DNA from: Impatiens glandulifera
Lineage: Eukaryota > Streptophyta > Magnoliopsida > Ericales > Balsaminaceae
Assembly (NCBI RefSeq): GCF_907164915.1
Contig: NC_061865.1
Coordinates: 50,441,363 to 50,505,362, forward strand
Direction: 5' to 3'
Length of the DNA: 64,000 nt
Notes under the pieces: generated by a model
Database searches by the model: none
Told to the model about the DNA's origin: nothing
The model's input: the letters and a program-made list of their open reading frames with translations, nothing else
Part shown: one piece after another, positions 1 to 13,682 of the stretch
Position numbering within the stretch: position 1 is the stretch's first letter
Layout: every line of letters starts with the position of its first letter
Made by a program: the position numbers and the translations under genes

Positions 1-1555
1 TTTTAGACATCAATAATGGAATAGAAATTGAAAGCTTGACAAGCAAACCAAATGGGGAAACTGCAAACTCATAAAGCAATATTACATTAATACATCTGCC
101 AAGAATAAACAGTTTCTTATAAATTTTGAATTCATTGCTTCAACAAAAATTCACTTTCTTAGGTTAAAAGATAATAATTCAATCCTCACAAACAAATACA
201 GTTAAATCAATGAATGAAGTTTTTTTAGTAGTTTTATCCATAGTTGAAATGTGAATGATATTTGTATCATCTATATGTATATTTATGTTTTTCAATATTT
301 TTTTATTAGTATTTGTATATATATTGAAATTACAGTAAATGTTTTATTTATATTAATATTAAATAAAGCAATTTTTTAATAATATAAAAAAAAATAATCA
401 ACTAGAATATTTAATATAATGATAAGATATGTATATGTTTTTGAAATAATAAATCAATATATACACTGATTTATAAAAAAAAATTAATATCTTAAAATAT
501 TATTGAATAAATTTTATGGATTCGATTTCCATTTAGTTGAAAATGAGAGTCACTATTGTAAATAAATATATTTATTATGTTAGATTTTAATATTAATATA
601 TAAATTTTTTGAATTAATTGAAAAAAAATGATTATTACATATTAAGGATATGTAACTCACCAAGTATCAAAAAAAATACTAGGATACCAAAATGTTAGAG
701 TTAATTCTCACTGTAAACTTTTTTTTGAATGGAAGAGATGGTGTTACTTAAGCATGTGTAATTATTTAAAATAAAATGTGAAACAAAATTGTTAAATAAA
801 TTCGGAATTTGTTATTAGAAAAATGTTGTTTTATTATATTTTTGATAATAAATAAATAAAAATAAATTTTTTTATTTATTTGTTTCTTTTACAACAAAGG
901 ACGCGTTTTATTATGATTATAAGTTAGACGTTGTTTAACGTTTACTTAAAGTAATTTTGCGTAATAAATTAACGTAAAAAATTATAATAAACACATTTTA
1001 TTTTATATTTAAACATAATTTTTTGAATAATTAAAAACAAATACACTGAGTATAAATTAAATTATATAAAAAATAATGGAATTAAAGTTACCTAAATTTT
1101 TTTAAATATTATTTAAGAAGAATTAACATGACATCCCACAATTATACTCACTTTTCATATGAATCAAAACCCTTATGACACCCTACAACCATGACCGTTA
1201 CTCTTGATTTCAGATGTAATCGAACCCTAGACATTTTGGTCGTTTAAGTCGACTCTTACTCATTAGGTTATAGTACTTTATCTATATAATTATTTTAAAA
1301 ACAAATCAAATAATCATTGAGAAATAATTAATATATATAATAAAAAAGAAGGTTCTATTATTTAATTATATATATTTAAATAAATGAAAAAATAATTTAA
1401 AGAGAAAATAAGTTATGAATAATAAAAATAGAAAACAATAATAGAAGAGTAGATTAATAATTATTTGGTAAATGAAGTTTCATTTAAACCGTAACACTAT
1501 TCAATTAATTGTCCTGATTTACGTATTAGTCAATGATAAACATAGGGATAAACTC
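1..1555. other. AT-rich intergenic region upstream of the KNOX gene
   Basis: No gene, RNA or element with recognisable ends is visible. The stretch is very AT-rich with short A and T runs. A pyrimidine-rich tract at about 1555-1640 leads into the KNOX start codon and probably belongs to its 5' untranslated leader. Confidence 0.6.
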
Positions 1556-1639
1556 CTTCCTTTTCTTCTCTCTCCTCCCTTTCTCTCTCTACAAATGATA
1601 CAACAGTTTTGATTCAGTCTTCCCTTCCTTCCTTCGTCA

Positions 1640-3505
1640 ATGGCGTTTCCTGACCATCTCTCCCAAGAAATGGCGCTTCACCACCTCTCCGACCACCAAC
1701 TCGCCGACGCCGCCGGTAAACCGCCGACCTGGCTCAACAGTGCTATTCTCCGTCAACAGTCTCACGGACACCATCACTACGGTGATGGAAGTTTCCTTCA
1801 CCTACAAACCACCAATTCCGACTCATCCGCCTCAAATCAGTGGATATCCGGCCGTTCGATTCACGGAGACGCACCTCATGAAGAAGTACACGAACTCATC
1901 GGAGCGGGAGCGGGAGGGATGAATTGTCAGGAGAAGGAGGTGAGTCAGCCGAGTGAGAATGAAGGTAATGGTGCTGGTTCTGGAGCTGGAACTGGAACTG
2001 GAGAGGAGAGTAATCTTTGGCAGACGGCTAAGTGTAAATCTGATATATTAGAACATCCTCTGTATGAACAATTGCTATCAGCTCACGTTCAGTGTCTTCG
2101 AATTGCTACGCCGGTCGATCAACTGCCAAGGATCGATGCACAGTTAGCGCAGTCGCAGCAGGTGGTTGCTAAATACTCCGTTCTTGGACAAGGAAGTCAG
2201 CCTCTGGATGATAAAGACCTTAATCAGTTCATGGTAATTTAAATCTGATATACGAAATTGATACGATTTGATGAGAATTCCTTCTTCTTTAGTTTGATTT
2301 CATTAACTTAGTCTGATTTCCATGGTGATTTGGTTGAAACTACTGACAAATTAAGAAGCTTCATATTTTGTCCTTTCTTCATCATCATGTTCATCCAAAG
2401 ATATGCATTATTCCGGCGAATATATCTTAGCTTTTTTATTTGTTTATTATTATTTTATGAATTTGAATCAGAATGATTCAATTAGGGTTTCATGAATCAT
2501 ACATAATTCACAAGTGGAGTAATTAACATCCCTCTGTTCATATCACTTATTTAGACTTACTTTAAGTTGTACTTGTTGATCATTCAAGAGCTTTGTTGTC
2601 ACTTCTGCAATTTGTGATGATGCAGACACATTATGTTCTATTGCTATCTTCATTTAAAGAACAATTGCAACAACATGTTCGTGTTCATGCTATGGAAGCT
2701 GTCATGGCTTGCTGGGATCTTGAGCAATCTCTGCAAAGTTTAACAGGTCAGGATCCTTTTGTAATGTTACATGATTGACTGTTGTTGAAATAGTGAATCT
2801 TTTGAGATGAAATTCAAATAACATAGGATTGAACAAGGTGTTTTTTCCCCTTAACACAAATCTGTTCGGGCTGTGGATTTTTTCATGAATAGGTGTAGCT
2901 CCTGGAGAAGGAACTGGGGCAACAATGTCGGATGATGAAGATGATGATGAACTAGAAGATAACGAAGCTAACTTATTCGATGGAAGTCTTGATGGACCAG
3001 ATAACATGGGATTCGGTCCTTTAGTTCCAACAGAAACAGAGAGGTCATTGATGGAACGCGTTAGACAAGAGTTGAAACACGAACTCAAACAGGTGCAACA
3101 CACTATTTGAATCAAAATGTAGTTATGGGCAATCAAATTATATTTTTTGTGGGTATTTCAGGGTTACAAGGACAAGATTGTGGATATCCGAGAAGAAATA
3201 CTTCGTAAAAGAAGAGCTGGGAAACTCCCCGGAGACACTACCTCCCTTCTGAAAGCCTGGTGGCAATCCCATTCAAAATGGCCATATCCAACTGTTAGTA
3301 GCAACAGTTTTACATATTTCTTGTTTTTTCGCAATTTAGGACTAAAATTGGTTTAACATTTCAGGAAGAGGATAAAGCAAGATTGGTGCAGGAGACAGGT
3401 TTGCAACTGAAACAGATAAACAACTGGTTTATCAATCAGAGGAAGAGGAATTGGCATAGCAATCCATCATCTTCAACCACCCCGAAGAATAAACGCAAGA
3501 GGTAG
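1640..3505 (+). CDS. KNOX class II homeobox transcription factor (KNAT3/4/5-like)
   Basis: Five coding exons: 1640-2233, 2626-2746, 2893-3092, 3162-3293 and 3365-3505, all with GT-AG introns and a continuous frame of 395 residues. Domains in order are KNOX1 (about residues 138-175, ending exon 1), KNOX2 (about 195-240, exon 2), an acidic linker, an ELK segment spanning the exon 3/4 junction, and a TALE homeodomain with the three-residue PYP loop insertion and the [11 protein letters not shown] recognition helix. The ELK and homeodomain sequence closely follows the KNAT3 class. Residues before KNOX1 include His-rich and Gly/Ala/Thr-rich low-complexity runs. Proteins of this class are nuclear and heterodimerise with BELL homeodomain proteins; class II members promote differentiation and secondary wall programmes. 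The first ATG of the long frame is taken as the start, just after a CT-rich leader. No lesion is seen. Class is confident; the exact orthologue (KNAT3, 4 or 5) is not. Confidence 0.95.
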
Positions 3506-4015
3506 TCGCTTTTTCATTAAATTTTCATTCTTGGGTTGTTTTTTAATTCGATTTTCAATCTCTTTCGCGCCACAGGTGATCAAACTGGAAAAGAACTTGT
3601 TCGGTTGGTTCGGTTTCAAACTGGTTGAGAGAGTTGTATCTATGTTGAATTGATACTGTACAGCTGGTTGTGATGAAGAAGAAGAAGAAGGGATTTGCAT
3701 ACAGTTATTAATATTATAGGATCTTGATTGACTGTAAGTTTTAAAAACATAATCTTTTTAGATAAAGCTTGATCCAGGGAGAGTTTTAACTATATTGAAG
3801 CACAAAGTCAGCCCTTATTTACAGATAATTTGCATACTGGTGATCTATTTCAATGTTATAAAATAACAATATGCATTTGTAATTTTTTTTAATCAAAGCT
3901 TGCTTTTGTATGTGAATAACAATTAATGGTGTCATAATTTTATATTTATGTATTTGGATTTTATTTTTAGAAACCCCCTCTTAACCTGAAATTTTGAATT
4001 TTAGCGAAGAAGAAA
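3506..4015. other. 3' flank of the KNOX gene
   Basis: Probable 3' untranslated region followed by AT-rich spacer. I see no gene here. Confidence 0.5.
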
Positions 4016-4019
4016 ACGG

Positions 4020-4170
4020 TGCACCAAGCTAGCTAGTTCAGTGGTAAGAGTCGGGTTAAAAGATCAAAATGTTACATGTTCAATTCTATTTAAAAGTTTT
4101 GAGTTTAAGTGGAAGCCATGACTGTGGGTTGTCGTGTTAATTCTCCTTTAATTCAAAAAAAATCGGGTTG
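4020..4170 (+). mobile_element. SINE-like tRNA-derived repeat (candidate)
   Basis: A box A-like stretch, tagttcagtgg, at about 4032-4042 is followed some 35 bases later by a box B-like gttcaattc at about 4078-4086. This is the internal promoter layout of tRNA genes and tRNA-derived SINEs. The flanks do not fold into a tRNA, so a SINE or degenerate tRNA-derived repeat is more likely than a functional tRNA. A weaker relative with ttcgattc lies at about 8461-8560. Confidence 0.4.
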
Positions 4171-4216
4171 GAAATGATATTTTATAAATTCAAATTTGGC
4201 CATATTAAAGCGGTAA

Positions 4217-4730
4217 TCTATATATATATACATATAATGATGTTTAATTTTTAAAGTGTCCGGATTGTCGGGTCGAGAGCTGTGGTTAATTTGGATATAT
4301 GTGAGAGTAAATGGATATTTGGGTCGGATTGTGGGTTGATCCGCCCATAAATTTAAAACGGTTAAAAATAAAATTAAAAATGTTATAGGTATGGTTCGAA
4401 CTTACAATCTAACAAAACAAGTATAACCTTTTAACCAATTAAGCTAATAACACTTTACATTTTAAATTCAACCCAAAATTTGATAAACGTGTGACATTTT
4501 AATAATAAAAGTTCAACTTTTTAACTAACTAATCTATATATATAATGATGCTTAATTTTTAAAGTATCCGGATTGCCGGGTCGAGAGTTGTGGTTAATTT
4601 GAATATATGTGAGAGTAAATGGATATTTGGGTCGGATTGTGGGTTGATCCGTCCATAAAAAATTTACCGTAATATTTTTTTCACGGTTTTTTATATTATT
4701 ACTCGTGCAAATGCACGGGATACATGCTAG
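4217..4730 (+). mobile_element. Non-autonomous Helitron-like element (candidate)
   Basis: The right end has the Helitron 3' signature: a GC-richer hairpin (cgtgca/tgcacg, 4704-4717) followed about 10 bases later by CTAG (4727-4730) and then T. The left end begins TCTATATATA after A, matching the expected 5' TC. Two nested left ends are present, at 4217 and 4533, sharing about 150 bases (phrases such as cgggtcgagag and gagagtaaatggatat). The inner version is only 198 bp. No helicase gene is present. Related copies lacking the hairpin lie at about 5940-6080 and 30130-30730 (inverted), and at 44837-47160. The class call rests on the ends alone. Confidence 0.5.
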
Positions 4731-7341
4731 TAATTGTTAATATTAAAAATCTTATTTAAAACACTTTAAATGAAAATAGAAGACATATACGTAAAAAAAA
4801 ATCTTATACCAACAAATGAGATGTTTTTTAGTTTGAATTGAATATTATAGCAATGGGCCAAGTAGAGATATTTTAAGGTGATACAATTTTCAAATTATTA
4901 ACAAAATAATAATAGAGATATTTGTTTATTCCAAAATGATAAGTATAAATAGATAATTGCATATTTTATTATATATCATTTTGTAATTATCTCAATATAC
5001 ATCATCAATATCAATATGTACCTAACCTAATCTATACATTAGGTATGATTTCTTTAATTCAAAATAGAACATAAATAAAATAGAGGTAAATGATTTAAAT
5101 TCTTATGCATGCAAAAAAAATCATATTAATTAATATATTTAAATAAAAAATTATATTAACTTGAATTGATTGAATGATCATTAAAATTCACATAATATAT
5201 TGTAAAGACTGATGTTTGAATTTGGTAAGATATAAATTTCTCAAAAACTACATGAGGAATTAGTAATTAAGGAGTTTATACTTAAATTGAATATTTGTAA
5301 TTTTATAATAAAATTAATATATTTTAGAATATATAATTAATAATTTAATTTATAATACTATTAACAAACTCTCTAAAATGGAATATTCACAATTTCTATA
5401 TTCAATGATTAGGGAACGGGTCCTAAAGTCCTACCCTTTGTCTTTAATAAAATTGTATGTTTTCAACCAATTAAAAATTGGCACAGCTCCTACCAAAAAG
5501 AAAAGTTGGCAAAGCAGTTAGTGCACCAAGAATAATTAATGTTTGTTTTTATGATTATAATAAATAGTATATAAACTTTACGGTTTACTTGAGACATATT
5601 TAAAAATATTCTTTATTATTCAATTATTTTTTTTTTATTGAGATTTATAAATTCATTTCGATTGACCTAACATATTTTTTTTTCGATCTTTATTATGTAT
5701 AATGAACACTTATTCATTACATTACTTAAAATTATTAATATCAATTATATATATTATGTTATATATATATATATATATAAATAAATTTAAAATATTATTA
5801 ATATAATTATTTAAAATGTTAAAGTTATATTATTACGTTGTTCATAAATTTTGAAGTTAGAATTTTAAATATAAAATATTATTAGCCTAATTGCTTAAAA
5901 TGTTAAACTTATATACAAGGTTGTACGTTCAAAACTTGTGTATATCACATTTTTTACTTTAATTTTTCAAGTTTATGGACGAACGGGTCAACCATGACTC
6001 GATACAAATATATATTTACTATGACATACATATTCAAATTAATCACCGTCCTTTCAAAACACTTTGAAATTAATCATAGTCCTAAAAAAATTATTTTCGG
6101 GTTGAACAGAACCTAAATTAAATCTGACCCTAAATTTAAGATTTGATTCTCATTTAAAAGAGTAATATATATATAATAATTCAATCTTAAAAGTTGACCA
6201 TCTTTGTGCTAATCATCTAATACTAAATCACAAATTAAATAATCTTTATGTTAATAATCTAATACGGAATCACAAATTAAATGACACATGGCCCTAATTA
6301 ACATTTAATTTTTCAGCATGTTTCTATTAACTAATTATAGTAATTCATTTCGTTTCTCAAACATTGTTTTGGCTGAACTGTCCTTTTAATCATAACAACT
6401 AACTACATGCCTAATATACAAGGACAGATCTTAATTTAATTATTAATTAATGTGTGTCACATTTTACCCTCTAACTATAAAATAGACACATATCACAGTC
6501 ATAATAATTACATTAAATAAATTTTGTTAAGTGAATAATAAATAAAAATATTATTTTTAATACATTTTTAGATTACGTTAGAAAAACAATCTTAATAAAA
6601 ACATTTTTAGACCATGTTTGAAGGTAGTGTTGGTTAATTTTTTTTTTTGGAATTCACATTTTGAATATCTAAATATATTTTGTTTGGGTTCAAACTGAAT
6701 TTTGATATAATTATTAGAGAAAAAAACAATAAAATGTTATTGGCAGAATTATTATTTTATATATATATATAATCTTTATTTTTATTTTTTATAATTTTTA
6801 AAAAAATATTAAATACTAAGAATATCAATTGACTTAAATAATCAAAATAAAAAATGAACTCTCTAGAAGAAAAATATCCATATCAAATAAGATCTTGGAG
6901 ATGATAAAATTATAGTTCAACTTCTTATATAGAACATTTCATAGCTTATTAATGATGAGCTCACCAAATTTAAGAATTTTCATAATTAATTTATTAATAA
7001 CATTTTTTTTTGACAAAATAGTGAAGAAACTTAATCCATAAATCCAACCCTAGCTTGGTGTCTTAATTTTGATTTTGGGTGCTAAAATAGTTTACTAATT
7101 TTGAGAGAAGAAGTCATGGATGGAACTCGTTAGACATAAATTCTGTGATTAGTTAAATAATTGAGTGTATTTGTGGGCTATGTGTTTAACCTTTATAGTT
7201 TAAGAACTATTTACTAAACCAAGCAAAATCTCACTATTTTTGCAGCTATTCGGTTTCACTATTTTTTATTTTTAAAAATGTAATTTTTTTTATTTACTGT
7301 TCTAATCATTTTTCAAGTTTGATCCTATCTTATCAAATATC
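4731..7341. other. AT-rich spacer with one degenerate repeat
   Basis: No gene is visible. A degenerate reverse-oriented relative of the Helitron-like repeat at 4217-4730 sits at about 5940-6080. The rest is simple AT-rich sequence, including a TA microsatellite near 5760-5780. Confidence 0.55.
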
Positions 7342-7349
7342 CTTGTGTC

Positions 7350-7860
7350 TAAGGATGGTAATTTAAAATTGTCTCGCGGTAACTGATTCGAACCGACCCG
7401 ATTGGTGCGATTTTTTCCGCTTTCATCAAGAAAAATCGAGAAAAACTCAAAATATGTTAACCGTAGTTCGGAGTTCGGGGAAAGGATGATATTTACATGA
7501 TCCGTACCAGTCCCCTAAACAAACCGAACCAAAAATATGCAATAATTTTTTTGTAATGATAGTTATTTAAAATAATTAATATATATACTTATTTAATGCC
7601 ATCTTTATTTTTTTTTTCATTAAAAAAATTATTTATCTTCTTTTATTTAATTAATATTTTGATAATTTATAATTACAATTATATGAATTTATGTATTATA
7701 TATATTTTAAATTTAAATTATTTTCCAGTATCGGTGCACTGTGAAAAAACCATGTCCTCCATGGTTTATATTTAAAATCCCTTTCAGGGCAGGGCGGGGC
7801 GGGGCGGGGCGGAGATGGTAATGTAATTCCCCGAACTGAACCGCTTCATTGTCATCCTTA
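7350..7860. mobile_element. Short non-autonomous hAT-like element
   Basis: About 511 bp bounded by imperfect inverted ends: taaggatggtaat at the left, and the complement taaggatgacaat at the right. Flanking 8-mers (7342-7349 cttgtgtc and 7861-7868 catgtgcc) match at six of eight positions, consistent with an aged 8-bp hAT target duplication. The inside has no coding capacity, and near the right end it carries a GGGGC run (about 7790-7812). Confidence 0.5.
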
Positions 7861-7868
7861 CATGTGCC

Positions 7869-9187
7869 TTCTCACAGAGATGGGTAAAAATATAATATTT
7901 TTTTCTAACATTACCCATTTCCTATTAGCAAATAGAATCCTCTATTACGGGATCTCCTTTGTTCCATTAATATATATATATAACTGTTTTGTCTTTTCCT
8001 GTGAAGAGAAACGAAAAATTTCGTAACAACAGGTAGGATCTCTGGTCCCTCCCTCACAAAAAGAGTATAAAATGTAAATTTTTATCATTACTCCTCCCGT
8101 GAGAAGAAGAATTGTGAGAGGGCATAAGGCCTTTGGTAACGGGGAATTCCCAAGTGCATTTTTCCAACATCTAAATTTGTTTAGTTTCTCTCATGTGTCA
8201 TGTCTAATTGGATTGAATTTGTTTATTTCTTCTGATCGTATTAGTGATATTTTTTTAAAATATATAAGAACACAAACAAATAATTATTGAAATTAATATT
8301 TTATGTTGAGATCTCCTTATAAATATTCTGTAATATCCTTATAAAAAGGATAACCCAAAACCACATGTAAGTAGACCTTACAAGATATAGACAACACTAA
8401 ATTAACAATTTAACTATACTACATTTAAATTGACAATATAGACAATTTGTATTTACCCCCACATTAGAGTAAGAATCAATATCTAAAAACTAAATATTAC
8501 ATATTCGATTCTATTTAAAGAACCTTAAATTAAATTGAAAATTATGATTTATTTTTTTTGGTAGCCATGACATTAACCATGTTAGAGTAAGAGTCAATGT
8601 AAAACCAAATATCACATCGTAAAGATCATATAGCATTCCAAAACAAAAAATACAAAAAAAAAAATTCTCTAAAAGACATTAAGAAATAGATTAGTTGTAT
8701 CAAATTATTATCAGCATAACATCTAAAGGATACTTTGAAAATTCTAATGTCTTAGGCAATGGACCCAAGGAAGTCTCCCATTTATTATTTGCAGGCAACT
8801 CACTCTATGATCAAGGCATATCTAGATCTAGTCTCAAGAACCTTTGAGACATCCTATTTAGACTGAACATAAACAGAAACTAGAGACAAACAGATTCAAC
8901 TTTCAAGATTTTGATGGATTCTGTTCAAAACTATAGAATCGAATCCAGACGTATGCATAGCATACAACAAGCAATAACACTTCAATACAAAGAGAGACTT
9001 GAAAAGGGCAAAACAAAATCTGGTATTTCACCACTTTTTATTATCTCACAACAATAAGCATGATGGAGAGAACAAAATTTTGAAACTTTTGCTTCTTTCT
9101 CTCTAATCTCTTCCTAGAATAGTTCCATCTATTATAACAAATCTGGGAAAAATAAGTGAGGGTTAAATGAATTTATCGTAGATTGAA
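7869..9187. other. AT-rich spacer and uL3m 3' flank
   Basis: No independent gene is visible. About 8461-8560 resembles the SINE-like repeat at 4020. The stretch after about 8950 is probably the 3' untranslated region of the minus-strand ribosomal protein gene. Confidence 0.5.
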
Positions 9188-11273
9188 TCAATCAGCAGCC
9201 ATAAATGGATCAACATCCCCAAGATCAGCAATCAGAGGTTCTAATGCTTCTGGATCCTCATCTTCTGGAGCAAAATAAGTTGGAAATGGAAGGATGGAGA
9301 TATCTGGTTTTTTGTAAACTGCATCTTTTATAAATACAAAGTTCCCTTCAGAACCCGGAACCTGTTACAAAAACATATAAGATATTTCATTGGTTGGGAA
9401 ATGAAATAGAATATCAAACCTAAGTCATAAATCTCATAAAAACAATCAGAAACACCAACAGGACTTACATTGGTTGGGAAATGAAAGAGATGATGCAAAG
9501 AGAATATAGAACGAATTTACAAAAAAAAAGTACATATAGCAATACTTGATATCTATAGCTTGTTTGATGTTGGCTTATTTGGGATTTTTGAAGAAAGAAA
9601 AATCTTGTTTGAAGTAAAAGCAGGTAATTTGGGTTTTTAATATTTTGAATTACTATGATGTCTTTTTATATTTAAATTTTATAAAAACAAAGTAAGGGTA
9701 TATTTTGATATTTTTGTTGATGAATTGAGAGATTGGATAATTGAAAAGAAATTCGACGTGATAAGAGGGTTTTTGGTAAAAGCCCCAAAATCAAATGAGC
9801 TCTTATAGAGGATGAAGATCAACATTACCTGGCCCCTAACCCATATCATGTTCCTTGCTGGGTCTATTTTATACACCCAAACATTCTTCATTGTTCGTTG
9901 CTTCCCACCCATTCTTCCAGGCATCTTTCTTCCTTTAAATACCTGTTCATGCAACGATTTCCATGTTTTCAAATACAAACAATAAGCTTATAGTTTGCCA
10001 AAAGAGTGATGTTTATATACTATACCCATCCCAAAACAGGATAATCAGTTGCTTCATTTGAATACTAAACTTATTCTAACACAGATTTTCAAAAAAAAAT
10101 CATATTGTGATTACTTATCTGGATACTGATACAGATCCAAACACACAAAAAGTTCGACAAAACAAAGACAGCAGTAAACATACCCTTCCAGGAGCATCTC
10201 TCTGACCAGTAGAACCACCACTTCGATGTGATAATGAAGCTCCATGACTTGCAGGCATTCCACTGAAGTTGTGTCTTTTCATGCAACCCTAGAAATAGAA
10301 TGACAAAATTTTATTATAATCCAATGTGAACCACCCAGTTTGATTGGCCTAATCATTCTATCTACCATTAGAGAAAATAACTTCAAATTTACCTCACATT
10401 TAGCTTTATCAACAACATGACTGTATTTTTTGTTTTTCATTGAAATCAGAAAGTATAAGTTTAACAATAATAGCAGAGATCCTCAACTATCAGTATCATA
10501 ATACTTGCACCCTGAAAGATCCTCCCAAAAATGAAGGGATTTTCCACATATTCTCCAAAAGATAACAGAGTCCAAGCTATCAACTAAGTGAAAATTTATG
10601 AATGGACATTAAGTTGATTCACCTGAAAACCTTTCCCTCTTGTAATACCAGCGATGTCTACATATTGACCAGGGACAAAATGCCTAGCACCTATTGAAGT
10701 TCCTAGAGGAAGAAGCCCATCCTCTGTCACTGGAAACTCTCTTAACTTCCTTTTCATAGGAACTCCCTGAGCTCTAAAATGACCCACTTCAGGTTTCGTC
10801 AAGTGTTTCTCCTTCTTCTGACCGCAACCAACCTAATTAAAACAACAACAACAACAGTACATACAAACTTGATAGTAGAACAACACAAACCCAATAAACC
10901 TTAAAAGTTTGGTTTAAAGATGCTTTTTTTATCAAACCTGCAGGGCAAAAAACCCTTCTTTCTCGACTGTCTTCACTTGAGAAACAATATTATCGTCAAC
11001 CCATAACACAGAAATCGGAATCCTAGCCCCCCATTTATCCCATGTTGCAGTCATACCACATTTGAGAGCAATAACGCCTGTTCTCTTCGAATTCGGAGTC
11101 ATAACTCGAGGCGTTTTTTCAATAATTCGTAGCTTCTCCTCAATGATACCACTTTCATCGATTAAAGGCGCAGAACTAAATGCTCTAATTTGAAAAGATG
11201 TTCTCGAACCCAAAGAAAGGGAGCAGAGTCGACCAATGAGGCCTCTGACGGCGGACATGTTGTTAAATCGCAA
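9188..11273 (-). CDS. uL3m: Mitochondrial-type large-subunit ribosomal protein uL3 (L3-2-like)
   Basis: Five exons on the minus strand: 10938-11273, 10623-10832, 10184-10288, 9829-9942 and 9188-9361. All introns are GT-AG in phase 0, and the protein has 312 residues. The first ~35 residues are rich in Arg and Ser with no acidic residues until DES, and end in a RAFSS motif typical of mitochondrial presequence cleavage. The body shows bacterial-type L3 landmarks: the KCGMT start of the fold, the [13 protein letters not shown] segment, a Gly/Ser/His-rich loop (exon 3), and the [10 protein letters not shown] motif. uL3 binds 23S-type rRNA near the peptidyl-transferase centre and nucleates large-subunit assembly. 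The acidic C-terminal tail fits the organellar paralogue. Mitochondrial rather than plastid targeting is inferred from the presequence. A second in-frame Met five codons downstream could be the real start. Confidence 0.93.
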
Positions 11274-13680
11274 CCAGAAAAGACGTCAAATCTACAAAGA
11301 TCTACTGTTTCTGGGATCTGATATTGCAACTTAGAAGTATTTGATTCAACATTTTTAGTTGATCGTCGAATGCTGCGACTGTGATCGGAACTCTCCTTGA
11401 AGAAGGTTTTAGCAAATAGGGTTTTGTTTTGTGGATTTAAGGTTATATTCTCATGTTCGCTAGTCTAGTGGTATTACAGTGTATCTCCAATATTTGATAG
11501 CCATGTCATCATGGAGGGCCCTGTTTGATTGTTGCTTTTTCAGTTATCTTAACCTAGATTTTGAATTCAGATCCCAAATTTTCTTATTATTAGTTTATTA
11601 CTCATTTTTTACTAATACAGCAATCAAGCAATAATAACATTTGTGGGTTAAATTTGATATTTGTAATAAGAGAATAAAATATGAGATGTCTTAATAATAA
11701 CATTTGGGTTTAATTTTTATATTTATAATTTTAATAAAGAGAATGAGATATCATAATGTTAAGTAGATTTCTTTAATCTTCTAATTCTCATCACTTCTAT
11801 CTCTCTTTTAAAAGTTTAAATGGAATAGTTTTTATATTTATCTTGTATTTAAAGTTGAAAATGTTAGAATGCTAAATAATTATGTATACAAGTTATTAAT
11901 TTATTAGAAAAAAAAATAGATTAAAATAAGAAATTTGATTTTTTTATAACTTTAGAGTTGCAAAGTTTTTTTAAAAAAAAATAATAATTATTATTTATAA
12001 CTTGAACTTAAGTTGTTGTTAATATACGAGACATGAACTTTGAATTGTATATTATATTATTTGATCTATTACAATTTTAGTCATTTAAGGTTTTGTCTAA
12101 CTAACGAAGCGCCCCCTATTTTAAACGCATCGTTTCTTTAAATTTAATTTCACACGAGCATGTCTGTTTAATCGATTTTTTCAATCCCTACTTCGTTCAG
12201 AATCAACCGATATCTTCCATCAACTCCAGTTCCGCGACTTTGGCCAGACATATCGTCAACTAGATCTTCAACCCTCGACCCCATTTCGTTCAACCCTCTC
12301 ATGACTACGACTTCTTTTTCTTGATGAGTTAATTTCCTCGACTACAACAAGGTATTGAAACTAGATCAATCCAACTATATTCTACTTGTTATATAAGATG
12401 ATTTATTTGTCATTGCATCATGAAGATATAGTTTCATCTTGATACAAATCTTAAACCAAGAAAGTGGAATTACCAAATTACAAATCTTAAACCAGTCCCA
12501 TACTTTTTAAGAATTACTTAAATTGGGACAACGTGTGTTAACATTGTTATTCATTTCATTTTCATCTATACAACAAATATGTGAATACTTAGCAAACTCA
12601 AATAAATATGGCATCTAAAGTTACAAGGTTTCTTTATAAAAAAAAAAAATCGAAGAGGTTGAAAAGTCTGTTTCTTCTTGCCCTTCTTGTGATTTTTTTA
12701 GCATCAGAAGGTGCATAGTTTATTTAAGCCACTCAGATTTGAGTTGATGTTTATTTTGTTCAATTCGACATCTTGTTTAGTCGGGTCGGATTTTTTATCT
12801 CAAATTTTTATAATCCAAATAATATTATCAGTAGTTGGTGGATTATTTATTATTCCTACATTTGTTCTTTTTTTAACAGTAATGAGATAAGTTACTGAAT
12901 ATGTAGTTTTTTATTTTTCCAACAAAAAATCACCGTATATTTTTTTTTTTTTTTTGTTAAAGACCCTCGTATGTTAAATAATACTGTTTATAATCATTTT
13001 GTTACATGTATTCAAGATTTTTGAGGTTTTTTTTTTTTTTTTTACTTCACCTTGAAATAAAGTATTACTATCCAAACCAAAGAATAAAATTCAGTCTCTA
13101 ATGAAAACAACTTACAATTAAACTTCAAATATCAGTTTAGCCAATAAAAAATAAAGTATTAAAAGACATTATATTTGATTCTTAAATTCTTAATAGTAAA
13201 AAATAAAGGAAATATAAACCTTTTTTAAATCTTTTTTTTTCACTTTGACAAAAATATTATCAGCAAAATTTTCAGTAACATAATCTAACAATTTCTCAAA
13301 AAAAACATTTTCTCGTCCACTTTCAATTACAAAAGTTTCACAATCGTGATCAAGTTCAAACAACACTTTCCCCCTTTTAGAAAATGTTTGTAATGATACA
13401 ATAGTAATAACAATTTTTAAAAAGTCTCCATATGTCGTGATTTTTGTTTTAGGGATGGATTGAAATATAAATTAAATGTTTTCTTATGAAAGACAAATGT
13501 ATTTTTTTTTTTGTAAAAGGGCTCTCATACCAAGTGTCATTTGGAAACACTTTTTATTATGGATCTACTCTATACTCAGAAAAAGAAAAAGTGTTTCCAA
13601 ATGGATATCTAGGAATATTAATATCTTACAAATTTAAAATTAAAGTTAAAAAAGGTTTAAAGCTAGATTCTCAAAAGGGA
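11274..13680. other. Intergenic region upstream of uL3m
   Basis: The uL3m promoter lies at the left edge. The rest is AT-rich with poly-T runs (for example 12937-12956 and 13025-13043). A dispersed repeat at about 12700-12860 is also recognisable at about 18930-19110. No gene is visible. Confidence 0.5.
12700..12860. repeat. Dispersed repeat, copy A
   Basis: It shares a run of phrases with 18930-19110: the ttgttcratt / agacatc-like stretch, the tttagtcgg-like stretch, and atctcraatttttatartycraataatatt followed by tggtgg. Similarity is clear but imperfect, so these are old copies of an unidentified dispersed repeat. Confidence 0.4.
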
Positions 13681-13682
13681 AA

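Noticed and set aside
7790..7812. GGGGCGGGGC run resembling an Sp1-type promoter or CpG island
   Set aside because: It is a short run inside a hAT-like non-autonomous element, with no gene nearby.
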